A stretch of DNA of 34,672 bases from an uncultured Lachnospiraceae bacterium (GCA_910587715.1 CAJUMV010000041.1:1-34672), one strand, 5' to 3'. Shown: positions 15,616 to 24,033, counted from the stretch's first letter. Notes: a model not told the origin generated them from the letters alone. Program-made: numbers and translations.

Positions 15616-16810
15616 ACAACTTCAACGCCGCTTCCCGACATCCCCGATCCAATGCCTCTCCAAAATACTGTTTTGCAATCCGAATATCCTTCACCACGCC
15701 AAGTCCCTGTTCATACAGGAGCCCCATCCGGTAATATGCCAGTCCGAGCCCCTGTTTCGCGGACAGCTCATAAAAGCAGCGCGCTTTTTCATAATCGATT
15801 TTTGTTCCATACCCGTACTGGTAACACATCCCGAGAGAGCATTCCGCCGCAGCATTTCCCGACAATTCAGCCGCTTTCTGATACCATGCAAAAGCCTTGC
15901 CGTAGTCCTTTGCAACGCCCTTTCCATGCAGAAAAAAATTGCCGATATTGTTCATCGCTCCGGTTGAGCCGTTTCCAGCCGCCATAAGATAATATTCCAA
16001 CGCCTTCCGATCATCCTGTTCGACGAATGTTCCCTCCTCATACAGGACTCCCATACTCACCTGCGCGCGGAGGTCGCCCTCTTCATGGGCAAGCTCCGAA
16101 AGCCGCGAAAACGCCTGCTGCCGCTGTTCCATCGGGCAGTCTTCTCTCCCGATCATCTCCACACAGCTAACGGATTCACAATGCTTTCTTTGATGATCCA
16201 CATCCTCTAGCAGCGATTCATAATAATTTCTGTCCTTTTCCGGCAATTCCCCTTCCAGCCGCAGTCTGCAGCTGTGCTCCGCCCTCGCCAGCCATTCCAG
16301 CGCTTTCTCATAATCGACCTTCACACCTTTTCCGTTTTCATACTGATAGGCAGTCAGAATCATCGCTTCCGGATGATCCTGTTCCGCCGCCTTTTCAAAA
16401 TAATACAAAGATTTCTGATAATCGGCAGGAACACCGATTCCATTCATATAGGCGCGCCCGACCTTGACAATGCCGTCCACGTCGCCGAGAGCCGCCGCTT
16501 TCTCATAGTAGGAAAACGCCTTTTTCTCATTTTTCTCCGTCCCCACGCCATAACGGTACATTTCCCCCACCCATATGAGCCAGTACGGGCTATTCTGTGC
16601 AGCGCCAAGCAGTGCCGCCTTCAGCGCCTTCTGCCGGATTTTGGACGATTCTTTCGCTGTCTTTGCTTCTGTGGCGCATCTCTCGTAATATTCGTTCAAA
16701 GCTGACAGCGCTTGCAAATCTCCTTTTTTTGCCAGTTTATAAAGTTGTTTTTCCGCCTTTGCGGGATTGTCCGCGAAAAGGGTTCGGTATTTCTGCATAA
16801 GTTCGTTCAC
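15614..16810 (-). CDS. Sel1-like repeat (TPR-type) protein
   Basis: The 398-residue protein is made mostly of Sel1-type repeats of about 36 residues with the pattern A-x-x-x-G-x-x-Y-x-x-G-x-G-V-x-x-D-Y-x-K-A, visible for example as MYRYGVGTEKNEKKAFSYYE, YMNGIGVPADYQKSLYYFE, MGVLYEEGTFVEQDDRKALE and YGYGTKIDYEKARCFYE. At least seven copies are seen, split by a less regular stretch around residues 180-240. Such solenoids bind other proteins. No enzymatic domain or signal peptide is present. GTG at 16810 is preceded by AAGGAG at 7 nt and is preferred to the ATG four codons on. The partner is unknown. Confidence 0.85.
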   Translation of the reverse strand: MNELMQKYRTLFADNPAKAEKQLYKLAKKGDLQALSALNEYYERCATEAKTAKESSKIRQKALKAALLGAAQNSPYWLIWVGEMYRYGVGTEKNEKKAFSYYEKAAALGDVDGIVKVGRAYMNGIGVPADYQKSLYYFEKAAEQDHPEAMILTAYQYENGKGVKVDYEKALEWLARAEHSCRLRLEGELPEKDRNYYESLLEDVDHQRKHCESVSCVEMIGREDCPMEQRQQAFSRLSELAHEEGDLRAQVSMGVLYEEGTFVEQDDRKALEYYLMAAGNGSTGAMNNIGNFFLHGKGVAKDYGKAFAWYQKAAELSGNAAAECSLGMCYQYGYGTKIDYEKARCFYELSAKQGLGLAYYRMGLLYEQGLGVVKDIRIAKQYFGEALDRGCREAALKL

Positions 16811-16859
16811 GGCAGAGCTCCTTCCTCTGTATGCTTATCTGCATTTTTTAAGTGTGCAG

Positions 16860-16901
16860 AAAAAGAGCGAAAATCCTTTATCGCTATCGGATTCACGCTC
16901 T
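16860..16901 (-). terminator. Intrinsic terminator between the 60-residue gene and the Sel1 gene
   Basis: The minus strand has AGAGCGTGAATCC, a 12-nt loop, and GGATTTTCGCTCT with two mismatches, followed by TTTT. It is 26 nt after the stop of the small gene, so only part of the transcription would reach the Sel1 gene. Confidence 0.65.
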
Positions 16902-16926
16902 TCCTATTCACTGTCCTTCTGCGCAT

Positions 16927-17109
16927 TCATTCCTTTATCATATCCAACTCCGTCAAATTAATGCCAGACGACGAAAGAATTACTCTTAATTCAATGTACC
17001 TTATTTTCATAGCTTTATATGCCTCCGAATCCTTTTCTATCAGGCGCATATATTGTTGTAATCTTGAAAACTCCTCAACAGACAGCTTTAACATTTCACC
17101 TTCCGTCAT
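16927..17109 (-). CDS. Small helical protein of unknown function
   Basis: The 60-residue product is highly charged and predicted helical (for example KLSVEEFSRLQQYMRLIEKDSEAYKAM). I do not recognise a family. Support for a real gene comes from a strong promoter (TTTACA, 17 bp, TATAAT), an AGGCGG ribosome binding site and an intrinsic terminator just after the stop. It is probably a stand-alone or adapter protein. The Sel1-repeat gene downstream may be read in part from the same promoter. Confidence 0.6.
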   Translation of the reverse strand: MTEGEMLKLSVEEFSRLQQYMRLIEKDSEAYKAMKIRYIELRVILSSSGINLTELDMIKE

Positions 17110-17151
17110 ATGATCACCGCCTTTTAACGATCAGTCACAGGTTACAAAATT

Positions 17152-17180
17152 ATTATACCAAAAGGGAAAAAACGTGTAAA
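17152..17180 (-). promoter_or_regulatory. SigA-type promoter for the 60-residue gene
   Basis: The minus strand has TTTACA (17175-17180), a 17-bp spacer and a perfect TATAAT (17152-17157), about 43 nt before the start codon. Confidence 0.8.
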
Positions 17181-17299
17181 GCCTGTCTCGTCACCTTTCT
17201 CATCATATTTTACTATTAAAATATTCCTGTGTGACTTGTAACTGTTTCTTTAATAATTATATCCTTTTTCCGGTTACAACTCACACCTGCTTTCCCGTC

Positions 17300-19309
17300 C
17301 TACGCCCCTGCAAGCCGCAAAATCTGATAAACCACACCGGACACAGCCCAAGCCACACCGCATTGCATACATACCACACCGAACGTTTTTAAGGTGGAGC
17401 CAAGCTCCCGTTTAATGGTCGCCACCGCCGCCACACATGGCGTATAAAGAAGGGTGAACACGAGAAAACTGACCGCCGAAACAGGCGTAAAAATCTGTCC
17501 CAGCGTCTCGCTCAAGTTCGCCATCGTAGAACCGGTCAGCACCCCGAGCGTGCTCACCACCGCCTCCTTCGCCGTAAAGCCGCCAATCAGCGCGGTCGCC
17601 GCCCGCCAGTCGCCAAACCCCAGCGGAATAAAGAGAGGCGCAATCAGCTTTCCAATCATGGCAAGCAGACTCTCCCCGGAATCCGTCACTACATTAAGCC
17701 TTGTATCAAAGGTCTGCAAAAACCAGATGACCAATGTAGCCACAAAGATAATCGTAAAGGCGCGCTGCACGAAATCCTTCGCCTTGTCCCACATCAAAAG
17801 CAGTACACTCTTTACGGAGGGAAACCGGTAATTTGGCAGCTCCATCATAAAGGGCATAGAACTTCCCCGAAATACCGTCCGTTTCAGAATCATGGCGCAC
17901 AACAGTCCCACCAGAATGCCGAAGGTATAAAGGCCCAGCATCACAAGTACGCCCTTTCTCGCAAAAAATGCCGCCGCGAACAGCGCATAAATCGGAATCT
18001 TCGCCGAGCAGCTGATAAAGGGAATCAGCATAATCGTCATTTTTTTATCCCGCTCCGAAGAAAGCGTCCGTGTGGACATGACCGCCGGCACGCTGCAGCC
18101 GAATCCAATCAGCATGGACACAAAGCTTTTCCCCGAAAGTCCAATCTTTCTTAAAGGTCTGTCCATCACAAAAGCAATCCGCGCCATGTAGCCCGAATCC
18201 TCCAAGATGGATAAGAAGAAAAACAAAATCACGATAATAGGAAGAAAACTCAAAACACTTCCCACGCCTGTAAAGATGCCATCGATTACCAGACTCTTCA
18301 CGACCGGGTTGATGCCGTAGTCGGTCAGCGCCCGCTCTGTCACGCCGGACAGCGCGTCGATGCCAAGACTTAAAAGGTCGCTCAAAAAACTGCCAATCAG
18401 CCCAAAGGTGAGATAAAACACCACCACCATAATCAGCAGGAAAACAGGAATCGCAAAATACTTGTGGGTAAGCACGCTGTCAATCTTCATGCTCCTCACA
18501 TGTTCCCTGCTCTCCCTGCACTTGATCACCGCCTGAGAGCAGATTTTTTCGATAAAATCATAGCGCATGGCGGCAAGGGCGGCGTTCCGGTCCATCCCGC
18601 TGTCCTGCTCCATCTCCACGATGCTGTGCTCCATCAGGTCAAGCTCATTCTCAGAAAGCGCCAGCCTGTCTATAATCTCCGTGTCGCCCTCCACAATCTT
18701 CGTCGCCGCAAAACGGGGCGACATGCCAATCCGTTCCGCATGATCCTCCACCTGATGGCTGACCGCATGGATACAACGGTGCACCGGACCCTTCTCGCAG
18801 AAGTCCGTCACCTTCGGGTAAATGCGCCGCGACGCCACCTCCCTGATGGCTCCGATTAAATCTTCAATGCCCTCGTTTTTTACCGCGCTGATAGCCACCA
18901 CGGGCACACCCAGCGCCTCCTCCATCTTTCCGATATCAATGGTGCCGCCGTTTCCCCGCACCTCGTCCATCATGTTGAGCGCAATCACCATGGGAATATG
19001 TAACTCCAGAAGCTGCAGCGTCAGATAAAGGTTTCTCTCGATATTGGTGGCATCCACGATATTGATGATTCCGTCGGGTTTCTCCTGCAGGATAAAGCTG
19101 CGGGTCACGATTTCCTCATTTGTATAGGGTCTGATGGAGTAAATGCCCGGCAGATCCACCACCGCGTTTCCTTTCTCCCCGCGAATCTCCCCCATCTTAG
19201 AGTCCACCGTCACACCGGGGAAATTTCCCACATGCTGGTTGGAGCCTGTAAGCTGGTTAAAAAGCGTCGTCTTGCCGCTATTCTGATTGCCTGCCAATGC
19301 GTATATCAT
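17300..19309 (-). CDS. feoB: Ferrous iron transporter FeoB
   Basis: FeoB imports Fe2+ through the membrane using an N-terminal GTPase. The 669-residue protein has G1 GNQNSGKT (7-14), switch segment FPGVTVD (30-36), DLPG (52-55) and an NMMDE guanine-specificity motif, then a helical linker and a membrane part from about residue 283 with the paired gate regions. The conserved GFGCSVPAVM and SCSAKIPIYALF segments are present. Its ATG overlaps the feoA stop by 4 nt (ATGA), indicating coupled translation. No feoC follows. Expression is expected to respond to iron through the palindrome at the feoA promoter. Confidence 0.97.
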   Translation of the reverse strand: MIYALAGNQNSGKTTLFNQLTGSNQHVGNFPGVTVDSKMGEIRGEKGNAVVDLPGIYSIRPYTNEEIVTRSFILQEKPDGIINIVDATNIERNLYLTLQLLELHIPMVIALNMMDEVRGNGGTIDIGKMEEALGVPVVAISAVKNEGIEDLIGAIREVASRRIYPKVTDFCEKGPVHRCIHAVSHQVEDHAERIGMSPRFAATKIVEGDTEIIDRLALSENELDLMEHSIVEMEQDSGMDRNAALAAMRYDFIEKICSQAVIKCRESREHVRSMKIDSVLTHKYFAIPVFLLIMVVVFYLTFGLIGSFLSDLLSLGIDALSGVTERALTDYGINPVVKSLVIDGIFTGVGSVLSFLPIIVILFFFLSILEDSGYMARIAFVMDRPLRKIGLSGKSFVSMLIGFGCSVPAVMSTRTLSSERDKKMTIMLIPFISCSAKIPIYALFAAAFFARKGVLVMLGLYTFGILVGLLCAMILKRTVFRGSSMPFMMELPNYRFPSVKSVLLLMWDKAKDFVQRAFTIIFVATLVIWFLQTFDTRLNVVTDSGESLLAMIGKLIAPLFIPLGFGDWRAATALIGGFTAKEAVVSTLGVLTGSTMANLSETLGQIFTPVSAVSFLVFTLLYTPCVAAVATIKRELGSTLKTFGVVCMQCGVAWAVSGVVYQILRLAGA

Positions 19310-19530
19310 ATCTGCGCCACCTCGATTCTGGCTGCGTCCTCCTTGCGGATGGTCAGCTCGTAACCCCGCAGATGAATCTCAATCGGGTCGCCCATGGGCG
19401 CCACCTTCTGCACCCTGACCACCGTCTGCGGAATCAGCCCCATGTCGAGAAGCCTGACGCGAAGCTGCCCCTCCCCGCCCACCGTTATGATTTTTACTTC
19501 CGTTCCTACCGCAACCTGATCTAACGTCAT
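19306..19530 (-). CDS. feoA: Ferrous iron transport protein FeoA
   Basis: The 74-residue SH3-like cytoplasmic protein supports FeoB. It shows the family pattern LLDMGLIPQTVVRVQKVAPMGDPIEI and the ending LRGYELTIRKEDAARIEV. Its length is typical. It is the first gene of feoAB, with a near-consensus promoter at 19593-19621 overlapped by a palindrome. The ribosome binding site is only moderate (GGAGCGG, about 10 nt from the ATG). Confidence 0.95.
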   Translation of the reverse strand: MTLDQVAVGTEVKIITVGGEGQLRVRLLDMGLIPQTVVRVQKVAPMGDPIEIHLRGYELTIRKEDAARIEVAQI

Positions 19531-19588
19531 CTTTTCTGTTCCGCTCCGTTCTGCTGTTTTTCGCTGCCGTTTCTGTTTCTTTTTCCAA

Positions 19589-19606
19589 TGTTAGATTACG
19601 CTAACA
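19589..19606. promoter_or_regulatory. DtxR-like palindromic operator over the feoAB promoter
   Basis: TGTTAG and CTAACA are perfect inverted 6-bp arms separated by 6 bp, and cover the -10 element. The GTTAG/CTAAC half-sites resemble the core of DtxR/IdeR boxes, the iron-dependent repressors. A DtxR-family repressor of feoAB is the inferred regulator. Confidence 0.65.
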
Positions 19607-19621
19607 GATTGCATTTGTCAA
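19593..19621 (-). promoter_or_regulatory. SigA-type promoter for feoAB
   Basis: The minus strand has consensus TTGACA (19616-19621), a 17-bp spacer and TAATCT (19593-19598). Confidence 0.8.
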
Positions 19622-19665
19622 GGTGCGGGAAGAGCGCTTCCTTTCACGCAAGGATGAAAACACAA

Positions 19666-20574
19666 CTACTGCACATACACATTCCGAAACGCCCGGTAAG
19701 TCCTCCGCATCCCTTCCTCAAAATCCGTGTAAACCAGCCCAAGCTCCGCCTTTCCCTTCGTATTGTCGCACAGATGCGTCTCCGCCGCCGTGGCGGGAAA
19801 CGGCACCGGCACACCCTGCGCTGCCGCCTGCTCCACCGTAAACGGCACCTCCGCGAGCCCTTCCAGATCCTCCGGCTGTGCCACCGCCCGTAATGTGTTA
19901 AAAAAGCGGGCGTAGGTAAGAATCTCCTCCCCGCATACATTGTAAGCCTGTCCGTAAGCCCTCTCATTTCCCAGACAGGCAATTATCGCCTGCGCCGCAT
20001 CTTTTACATAGACAAACTGAAACCGCCCCTGCGCATCCGTAAATCGAGGCAGCGCATGATTTAACAGAAGCATCTGGATATAAGCCGACTCCCTTGGCGC
20101 GTAATTGTAAGGACCGTAGAGAATCGCAGGGCGGAGCACGGTGTAAGGAATCCCCCGCGCGCCACAGCCCTCGATAAGTTCCCGCTCCAGCGCTGTTTTG
20201 CCCGCAATATAGGATCCCGCCTCCCCGGCAATCACCCGCTCCTCAAACGGCGTATCTTCGCTTTTCATCACAGCGGCATCCCGCTCGTAGACATCCACCG
20301 TACTGATAAAGACATACTGCCCGATATTTCCCGTCAGCAGCTCCAGTGTGTCCTTCACGTCGCCCGGCGCGTAGGCGCAGAAATCAATCACCGCATCATA
20401 GTCTTCCTCACAGCCTGCGGCACTCTCATGCCTGTCGCCTTTTATCTGCCTGACCCCGAACGTTTCCATGGAGTAAGTGCCCCGGTTCCACACGGTAATT
20501 TCGTGTTCCTTCGCTGCCTCCATCACAAAAACCCTGCCGTAAAAATAGCTGCCGCCGATTACAAGAAGTTTCAT
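19666..20574 (-). CDS. NAD-dependent epimerase/dehydratase family protein
   Basis: The 302-residue extended short-chain dehydrogenase has the Rossmann loop GGSYFYGR at residues 7-14, a mid-domain STVDVY strand and the YXXXK catalytic pair in YIAGKTALE. ATILYGPYNY-type sequence (RPAILYGPYNYAPRE) matches sugar-nucleotide epimerase relatives. The substrate cannot be inferred: no sugar or polysaccharide genes are near. ATG at 20574 was chosen because GGAGG lies 6 nt upstream. It follows the ECF transporter operon across a 90-nt gap that contains two strong hairpins, so read-through is possible but may be attenuated. Confidence 0.82.
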   Translation of the reverse strand: MKLLVIGGSYFYGRVFVMEAAKEHEITVWNRGTYSMETFGVRQIKGDRHESAAGCEEDYDAVIDFCAYAPGDVKDTLELLTGNIGQYVFISTVDVYERDAAVMKSEDTPFEERVIAGEAGSYIAGKTALERELIEGCGARGIPYTVLRPAILYGPYNYAPRESAYIQMLLLNHALPRFTDAQGRFQFVYVKDAAQAIIACLGNERAYGQAYNVCGEEILTYARFFNTLRAVAQPEDLEGLAEVPFTVEQAAAQGVPVPFPATAAETHLCDNTKGKAELGLVYTDFEEGMRRTYRAFRNVYVQ

Positions 20575-20586
20575 TTTTGCCTCCAT

Positions 20587-20622
20587 GAGTCAAGCGAACA
20601 TGCTTGCATGTTCATTTGACTC
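20587..20622. repeat. Long hairpin with ATGC/GCAT core (copy A)
   Basis: The arms GAGTCAAGCGAACATGC and GCATGTTCATTTGACTC pair over 17 positions with two G:T-type mismatches and a TT loop. It ends 12 nt before the epimerase start codon. The ATGC-nn-GCAT core is shared with hairpins at 23260, 24034 and 33054. Confidence 0.75.
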
Positions 20623-20629
20623 TCCAATC

Positions 20630-20656
20630 AAGGTTGAAAGATTTTCTTTCAACCTT
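20630..20656. repeat. Perfect 12-bp hairpin after ecfT
   Basis: AAGGTTGAAAGA and TCTTTCAACCTT pair perfectly around a TTT loop, 6 nt beyond the ecfT stop. No T-run follows on the minus strand, so it is more likely an mRNA-stabilising or processing hairpin than a terminator. Confidence 0.7.
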
Positions 20657-20662
20657 TGCCTC

Positions 20663-21496
20663 CTACAGGAACGGATTATAATACCGGCTCCCGTCCCAGA
20701 AAGTCACCGTCAAATCAACCGCCAAAATTACCGCCGCCAAGCTAATCGCCAGCCAGTCATTGCGTTTCAGGCTGCGGTATGTATACCATGTCCGCTTTTT
20801 CTCCTTGCCGAAGCCCCTCAGCTCCATGGCGTTGCTCACCGTCTCGATGCGGTTTAAGCTGGACATCACGAGAGGCAGAAGAATCGCCACCGAATTTTTC
20901 AGTCTGGTAAAAAGCTTATCCTTGCCGGAAAGGTCGATACCCCTTGCCTGCTGCGCCTGGCTGATATTGGTGTACTCCCGCTGCACATCCGGAATATAAC
21001 GCAGCGCCAGACTCACCGCATAGCCCGCGCGGTAACTCACGCCGATTCGGGAAAGCGACGCCGCAAACTCGCTCGGGTCCGTACAGGCGATAAAGAGCAG
21101 GGCGACCGGCACCACACAGATTACTTTAAGCGTGATATTCAGGTGATAAAACAACTGCTGCGCCGTGACCGTATATCTCCCTATTCCGGCAAGGAGCACC
21201 GTCCTGCTTTCATAGAGTTCCACCCCGTACTCCGGCGTAAACAGATAGATAAAAAGATTGTTGAGCAGAAGAAAGATCGCCGCCAGCCCAAGTACAATGC
21301 TGATATCTTTGATTTTAATGCGGCTGATTTTAAAAATCACCGCACCGATTACAAGCATACAGACAAGGACGCGGGTATCAAAGGTTACCATAGACGCCAC
21401 GCTCCATGCGATGAAGAAAATCAGCTTCGCGGTTCCCGTCAGCTCGTGAACCGGGCTTTGCCGCTTGATATAATTCAGAATCGCTACCCTTGCCAT
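20663..21496 (-). CDS. ecfT: ECF transporter transmembrane component EcfT
   Basis: EcfT joins the substrate-binding S component to the ATPases in energy-coupling-factor vitamin and metal importers. The 277-residue protein has an N-terminal HELTGTAKLIFF segment typical of the family, five or six membrane segments, and the two Arg-containing coupling motifs ARG (in QAQQARGIDLSG) and LRG (in AMELRGFGK). The start MARVAIL lies one nt after the ATPase stop (TGAGATG) with GGAGGG upstream. The operon order is S component, ATPase, EcfT. Confidence 0.92.
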   Translation of the reverse strand: MARVAILNYIKRQSPVHELTGTAKLIFFIAWSVASMVTFDTRVLVCMLVIGAVIFKISRIKIKDISIVLGLAAIFLLLNNLFIYLFTPEYGVELYESRTVLLAGIGRYTVTAQQLFYHLNITLKVICVVPVALLFIACTDPSEFAASLSRIGVSYRAGYAVSLALRYIPDVQREYTNISQAQQARGIDLSGKDKLFTRLKNSVAILLPLVMSSLNRIETVSNAMELRGFGKEKKRTWYTYRSLKRNDWLAISLAAVILAVDLTVTFWDGSRYYNPFL

Positions 21497-21497
21497 C

Positions 21498-23219
21498 TCA
21501 TCCCTCCTGCGTCTTTCTCTGCGCCTCTTCATAGGCGATAAACCGTTTCGTAAACTCCTGCGGATTCTCGATGCCGCACGCCATACTCAGCGTATAAAGG
21601 CTCGTTTCCTTCAGATTCGCCCGCGCCACCAGTTCCGGGTCATTTAACACATGCGCCGCCGTGGTGTCCGCCAGAAGCTCTCCCTCGCAAAATACAATGG
21701 CTCTCGGCGTATACTCTAACATCAGGTGCATGTCGTGGGTAATCATCACAATCGTAAAGCCCTGCGCGTTCAGCTCCTTCAAGAATTCCATAATCTCCGT
21801 GTAGTGGTGATAGTCCTGCCCTGCCGTCGGCTCATCTAAAATAATCATCTGCGGCCGCTGCACGAGAATACCCGCGATCGTCACCCGCTTTTTCTGTCCG
21901 AAGGAAAGCGCCGACACCGGCCATTTGCGGAAGGGATAAAGCCCGCAGATTTTTAAGGTTTCCTCCACCCGCTCCTTTCTCTCCTCCACACCCATATTGC
22001 CAGCCAAAAGCGCCATCTCCACCTCGTCCCAGATTAACGGTTTGGAAATCATCTGGTTGGGATTCTGCATCACATAACCGATTCTCTGCGCGCGCTCCTT
22101 GATGGTATCGCCCGAAATATCCCTGCCGGACAGACTGATTTTTCCCGCCGTTGGCTGTTCAAAGCCGCAGATCAGCTTTGCCAGCGTGCTCTTGCCCGCG
22201 CCGTTCTTACCCACAATGCTGACCATCTCACCTTCCCTCACGGAAAAGCTGACATCCTTTAAATTCATCTTTTCCGGTGTATAGCCGAACGTAAGATTCT
22301 CCACACTGAGAAGAACCGGATTTTCCTTTTCCGTCCCCGCATAGCCGCCGCTTGCACGATACCAGCTTTGCACACTTTCTTTCTGCGCCCCGGTAAGCCG
22401 CAGGCTGTCCACATGCTGGGGCTCAAGCTCCTCCGTAATCGGAACGCCCGCATAACGCAGCGCCGTCAAATAAAGCGGCTCCCGGATGCCATGTTCCAAA
22501 AGCTGCTTTCCCGACAGAAACGCCTTTGTCGGCATATCCGCCACAATCCTGCCCTCGTCCATCAGCACAATCCGATCCACCCTGCGCCAGAGCACATCCT
22601 CCAGACGGTGCTCAATGATAATCACCGCCGCCCCGGTGCTCTCCTGTATGCGCTCAATCAGCTCTATGGTCGCCCTGCCAGCCGCCGGGTCTAAGTTTGC
22701 TAACGGCTCGTCAAAGAGAAGCGCCTGCACCTTCTCCACCATGACACCCGCCAGACTCACCCGCTGCTTCTGTCCGCCGGAAAGCTCGTGGGGCGCGTAC
22801 TCTAAATGGTGGTCGATATCCACTAACTTCGCCACCTCCTGTACCGTATCCTTCATCGTATCCTGCGGCACACAGTCGTTTTCCAACGCAAAGGCAATAT
22901 CTTCCCCCACCGTCAGTCCGATAAACTGCCCGTCCGTGTCCTGTAAAACCGTGCCTACAACCTGGCTTAAATCAAAAATACTCTCCTTGCCCGGGTCTTT
23001 TCCTCCCACCAAAAGCATACCCGTGCTCTCACCGGGATAGGCATAAGGAATCAGACCGTTGATGCAGCTGCCGACAGTGCTCTTGCCGCTGCCGGACGCG
23101 CCCGCAATCAGCACCTTCTCCCCCGGATAGATATCCAGATTGATATGATAAAGGGTAGGGCTTGCCTGCGCCTGATATTGAAATCCGTAATCCTTAAAAG
23201 AAATGATAGGCTCCGCCAT
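21498..23219 (-). CDS. ECF transporter ATPase with two fused nucleotide-binding domains
   Basis: The 573-residue protein is two ABC ATPases in one chain, equivalent to EcfA and EcfA' and resembling YkoD. The first half has Walker A GASGSGKST, signature LSGGQKQR and DEPLANLDP. The second has GKNGAGKST, LSFGQKKR and DEPTAGQD. The second signature is LSFGQ in place of LSGGQ, so the two composite ATP sites are unlikely to be equal, as in other ECF ATPase pairs. The ATG at 23219 follows AAGGAG; the frame upstream runs through a hairpin. It is coupled to ecfT downstream. Confidence 0.92.
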   Translation of the reverse strand: MAEPIISFKDYGFQYQAQASPTLYHINLDIYPGEKVLIAGASGSGKSTVGSCINGLIPYAYPGESTGMLLVGGKDPGKESIFDLSQVVGTVLQDTDGQFIGLTVGEDIAFALENDCVPQDTMKDTVQEVAKLVDIDHHLEYAPHELSGGQKQRVSLAGVMVEKVQALLFDEPLANLDPAAGRATIELIERIQESTGAAVIIIEHRLEDVLWRRVDRIVLMDEGRIVADMPTKAFLSGKQLLEHGIREPLYLTALRYAGVPITEELEPQHVDSLRLTGAQKESVQSWYRASGGYAGTEKENPVLLSVENLTFGYTPEKMNLKDVSFSVREGEMVSIVGKNGAGKSTLAKLICGFEQPTAGKISLSGRDISGDTIKERAQRIGYVMQNPNQMISKPLIWDEVEMALLAGNMGVEERKERVEETLKICGLYPFRKWPVSALSFGQKKRVTIAGILVQRPQMIILDEPTAGQDYHHYTEIMEFLKELNAQGFTIVMITHDMHLMLEYTPRAIVFCEGELLADTTAAHVLNDPELVARANLKETSLYTLSMACGIENPQEFTKRFIAYEEAQRKTQEG

Positions 23220-23259
23220 TTCGTTTCTCCTTATTGTGTTTTCCTCTAAAAAGCATAAA

Positions 23260-23290
23260 CAGACTTGAAATGCTTCGCATTCCAAGTCTG
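23260..23290 (-). terminator. Attenuator-like hairpin between the S component and the ATPase
   Basis: CAGACTTGAAATGC and GCATTCCAAGTCTG pair with one G:T around a TTC loop. On the minus strand TTTATGCTTTTTAG follows, so partial termination after the S component gene is plausible. It shares the ATGC/GCAT core with other hairpins here, and 14 bp with the region at 10155. Confidence 0.55.
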
Positions 23291-23303
23291 CCTATTTTTC
23301 CTC

Positions 23304-23846
23304 TTAGTCCTCTTTCTCCAAAGATCCCTTTTTCACCACGGTCTTCGCATAACCGAGCAAAAGCAGCGTTCCCACTATGCCTGTCGTAATGATATTCGCC
23401 ACCGCAGCCATCAGTCCCTGTGCGAACAGCTTTTCAATCGGCTCCGCGTAAATCAGGATATCCAGCACGGGCGCCACCAGACCCCACGCCAGAACATGAG
23501 CGATAATCTGCGCCACATTGAAACGAATCAGCTTCTTGCTGTCGATTCCTTCGTCCACGTTCATCTTCATGGTAATCAGACCAATCACCAGACCTACGAA
23601 TGCGGAAGCAATAATCCAGCTCCACCACGGACCATAGCTTGTCGCGTCAATCAGCGTGTGACCGATAAAGCCGATGACAACGCCAGCAATGGGACCAAAC
23701 AGTGTGGCAAACACCGCCTCGATCGCATACTGTAAACTGATGTTCGTGTTCGGCACGGGCGACGGAATCGCAACCTTGCCGAGTACAAAGAACAGCGCCG
23801 CGCCGATACCGATTGCCACAACGCTTTTTACGGATAACTTTTTCAT
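23304..23846 (-). CDS. ECF transporter S component, UPF0397 family
   Basis: S components bind the transported vitamin or related compound in the membrane. The 180-residue protein has five to six membrane segments and the UPF0397 signature: KSVVAIGIGAALFFVLGKVAIPSPVPNTNISLQYA, quoted here only as its opening KSVVAIGIGAALFF, then GHTLIDATSYGPWWSW. The substrate of UPF0397 proteins is not settled. Pairing with a double ATPase and EcfT makes a complete dedicated transporter. It has a near-consensus promoter 48 nt upstream and a GGGAGG ribosome binding site. Confidence 0.9.
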   Translation of the reverse strand: MKKLSVKSVVAIGIGAALFFVLGKVAIPSPVPNTNISLQYAIEAVFATLFGPIAGVVIGFIGHTLIDATSYGPWWSWIIASAFVGLVIGLITMKMNVDEGIDSKKLIRFNVAQIIAHVLAWGLVAPVLDILIYAEPIEKLFAQGLMAAVANIITTGIVGTLLLLGYAKTVVKKGSLEKED

Positions 23847-23893
23847 GAAAAAGACCTCCCTCGTATGTATTTGTTTATGGAAAAACCATTTCT

Positions 23894-23922
23894 ATTATAG
23901 TCTGAGACAAGTCGCAAGTCAA
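23894..23922 (-). promoter_or_regulatory. SigA-type promoter for the ECF operon
   Basis: The minus strand has TTGACT (23917-23922), a 17-bp spacer and a perfect TATAAT (23894-23899). The leader to the S component start is only about 40 nt, too short for a known riboswitch. Confidence 0.85.
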
Positions 23923-23965
23923 CCGCCCGTAATTCCTGCCACCCTACGTTCAGCCACGCCCATTC

Positions 23966-24014
23966 GCAAAATCGCGTCTGCGACGCTCTCCGCTGTTTCA
24001 CAGCTCATTTTTGC
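23966..24014. repeat. Compact three-stem element upstream of the ECF promoter
   Basis: On the plus strand GCAAAAT (23966) pairs with ATTTTTGC (ending 24014, one bulge) and encloses two perfect hairpins, GCGTC-TGC-GACGC and GCTGT-TTC-ACAGC. The layout, a closing stem around two hairpins, resembles that of the repeat at 1890 and 10352, but the sequence differs. It lies upstream of the ECF promoter and after UPF0210, so would be part of the UPF0210 transcript's tail. Confidence 0.55.
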
Positions 24015-24033
24015 TCATATGCGGGCGTTCCCT

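Noticed and set aside
17236..17279. Inverted repeat TTGTAAC / GTTACAA after feoB
   Set aside because: The 30-nt loop and lack of a T-run make a terminator unlikely. The arms are short enough to be chance.
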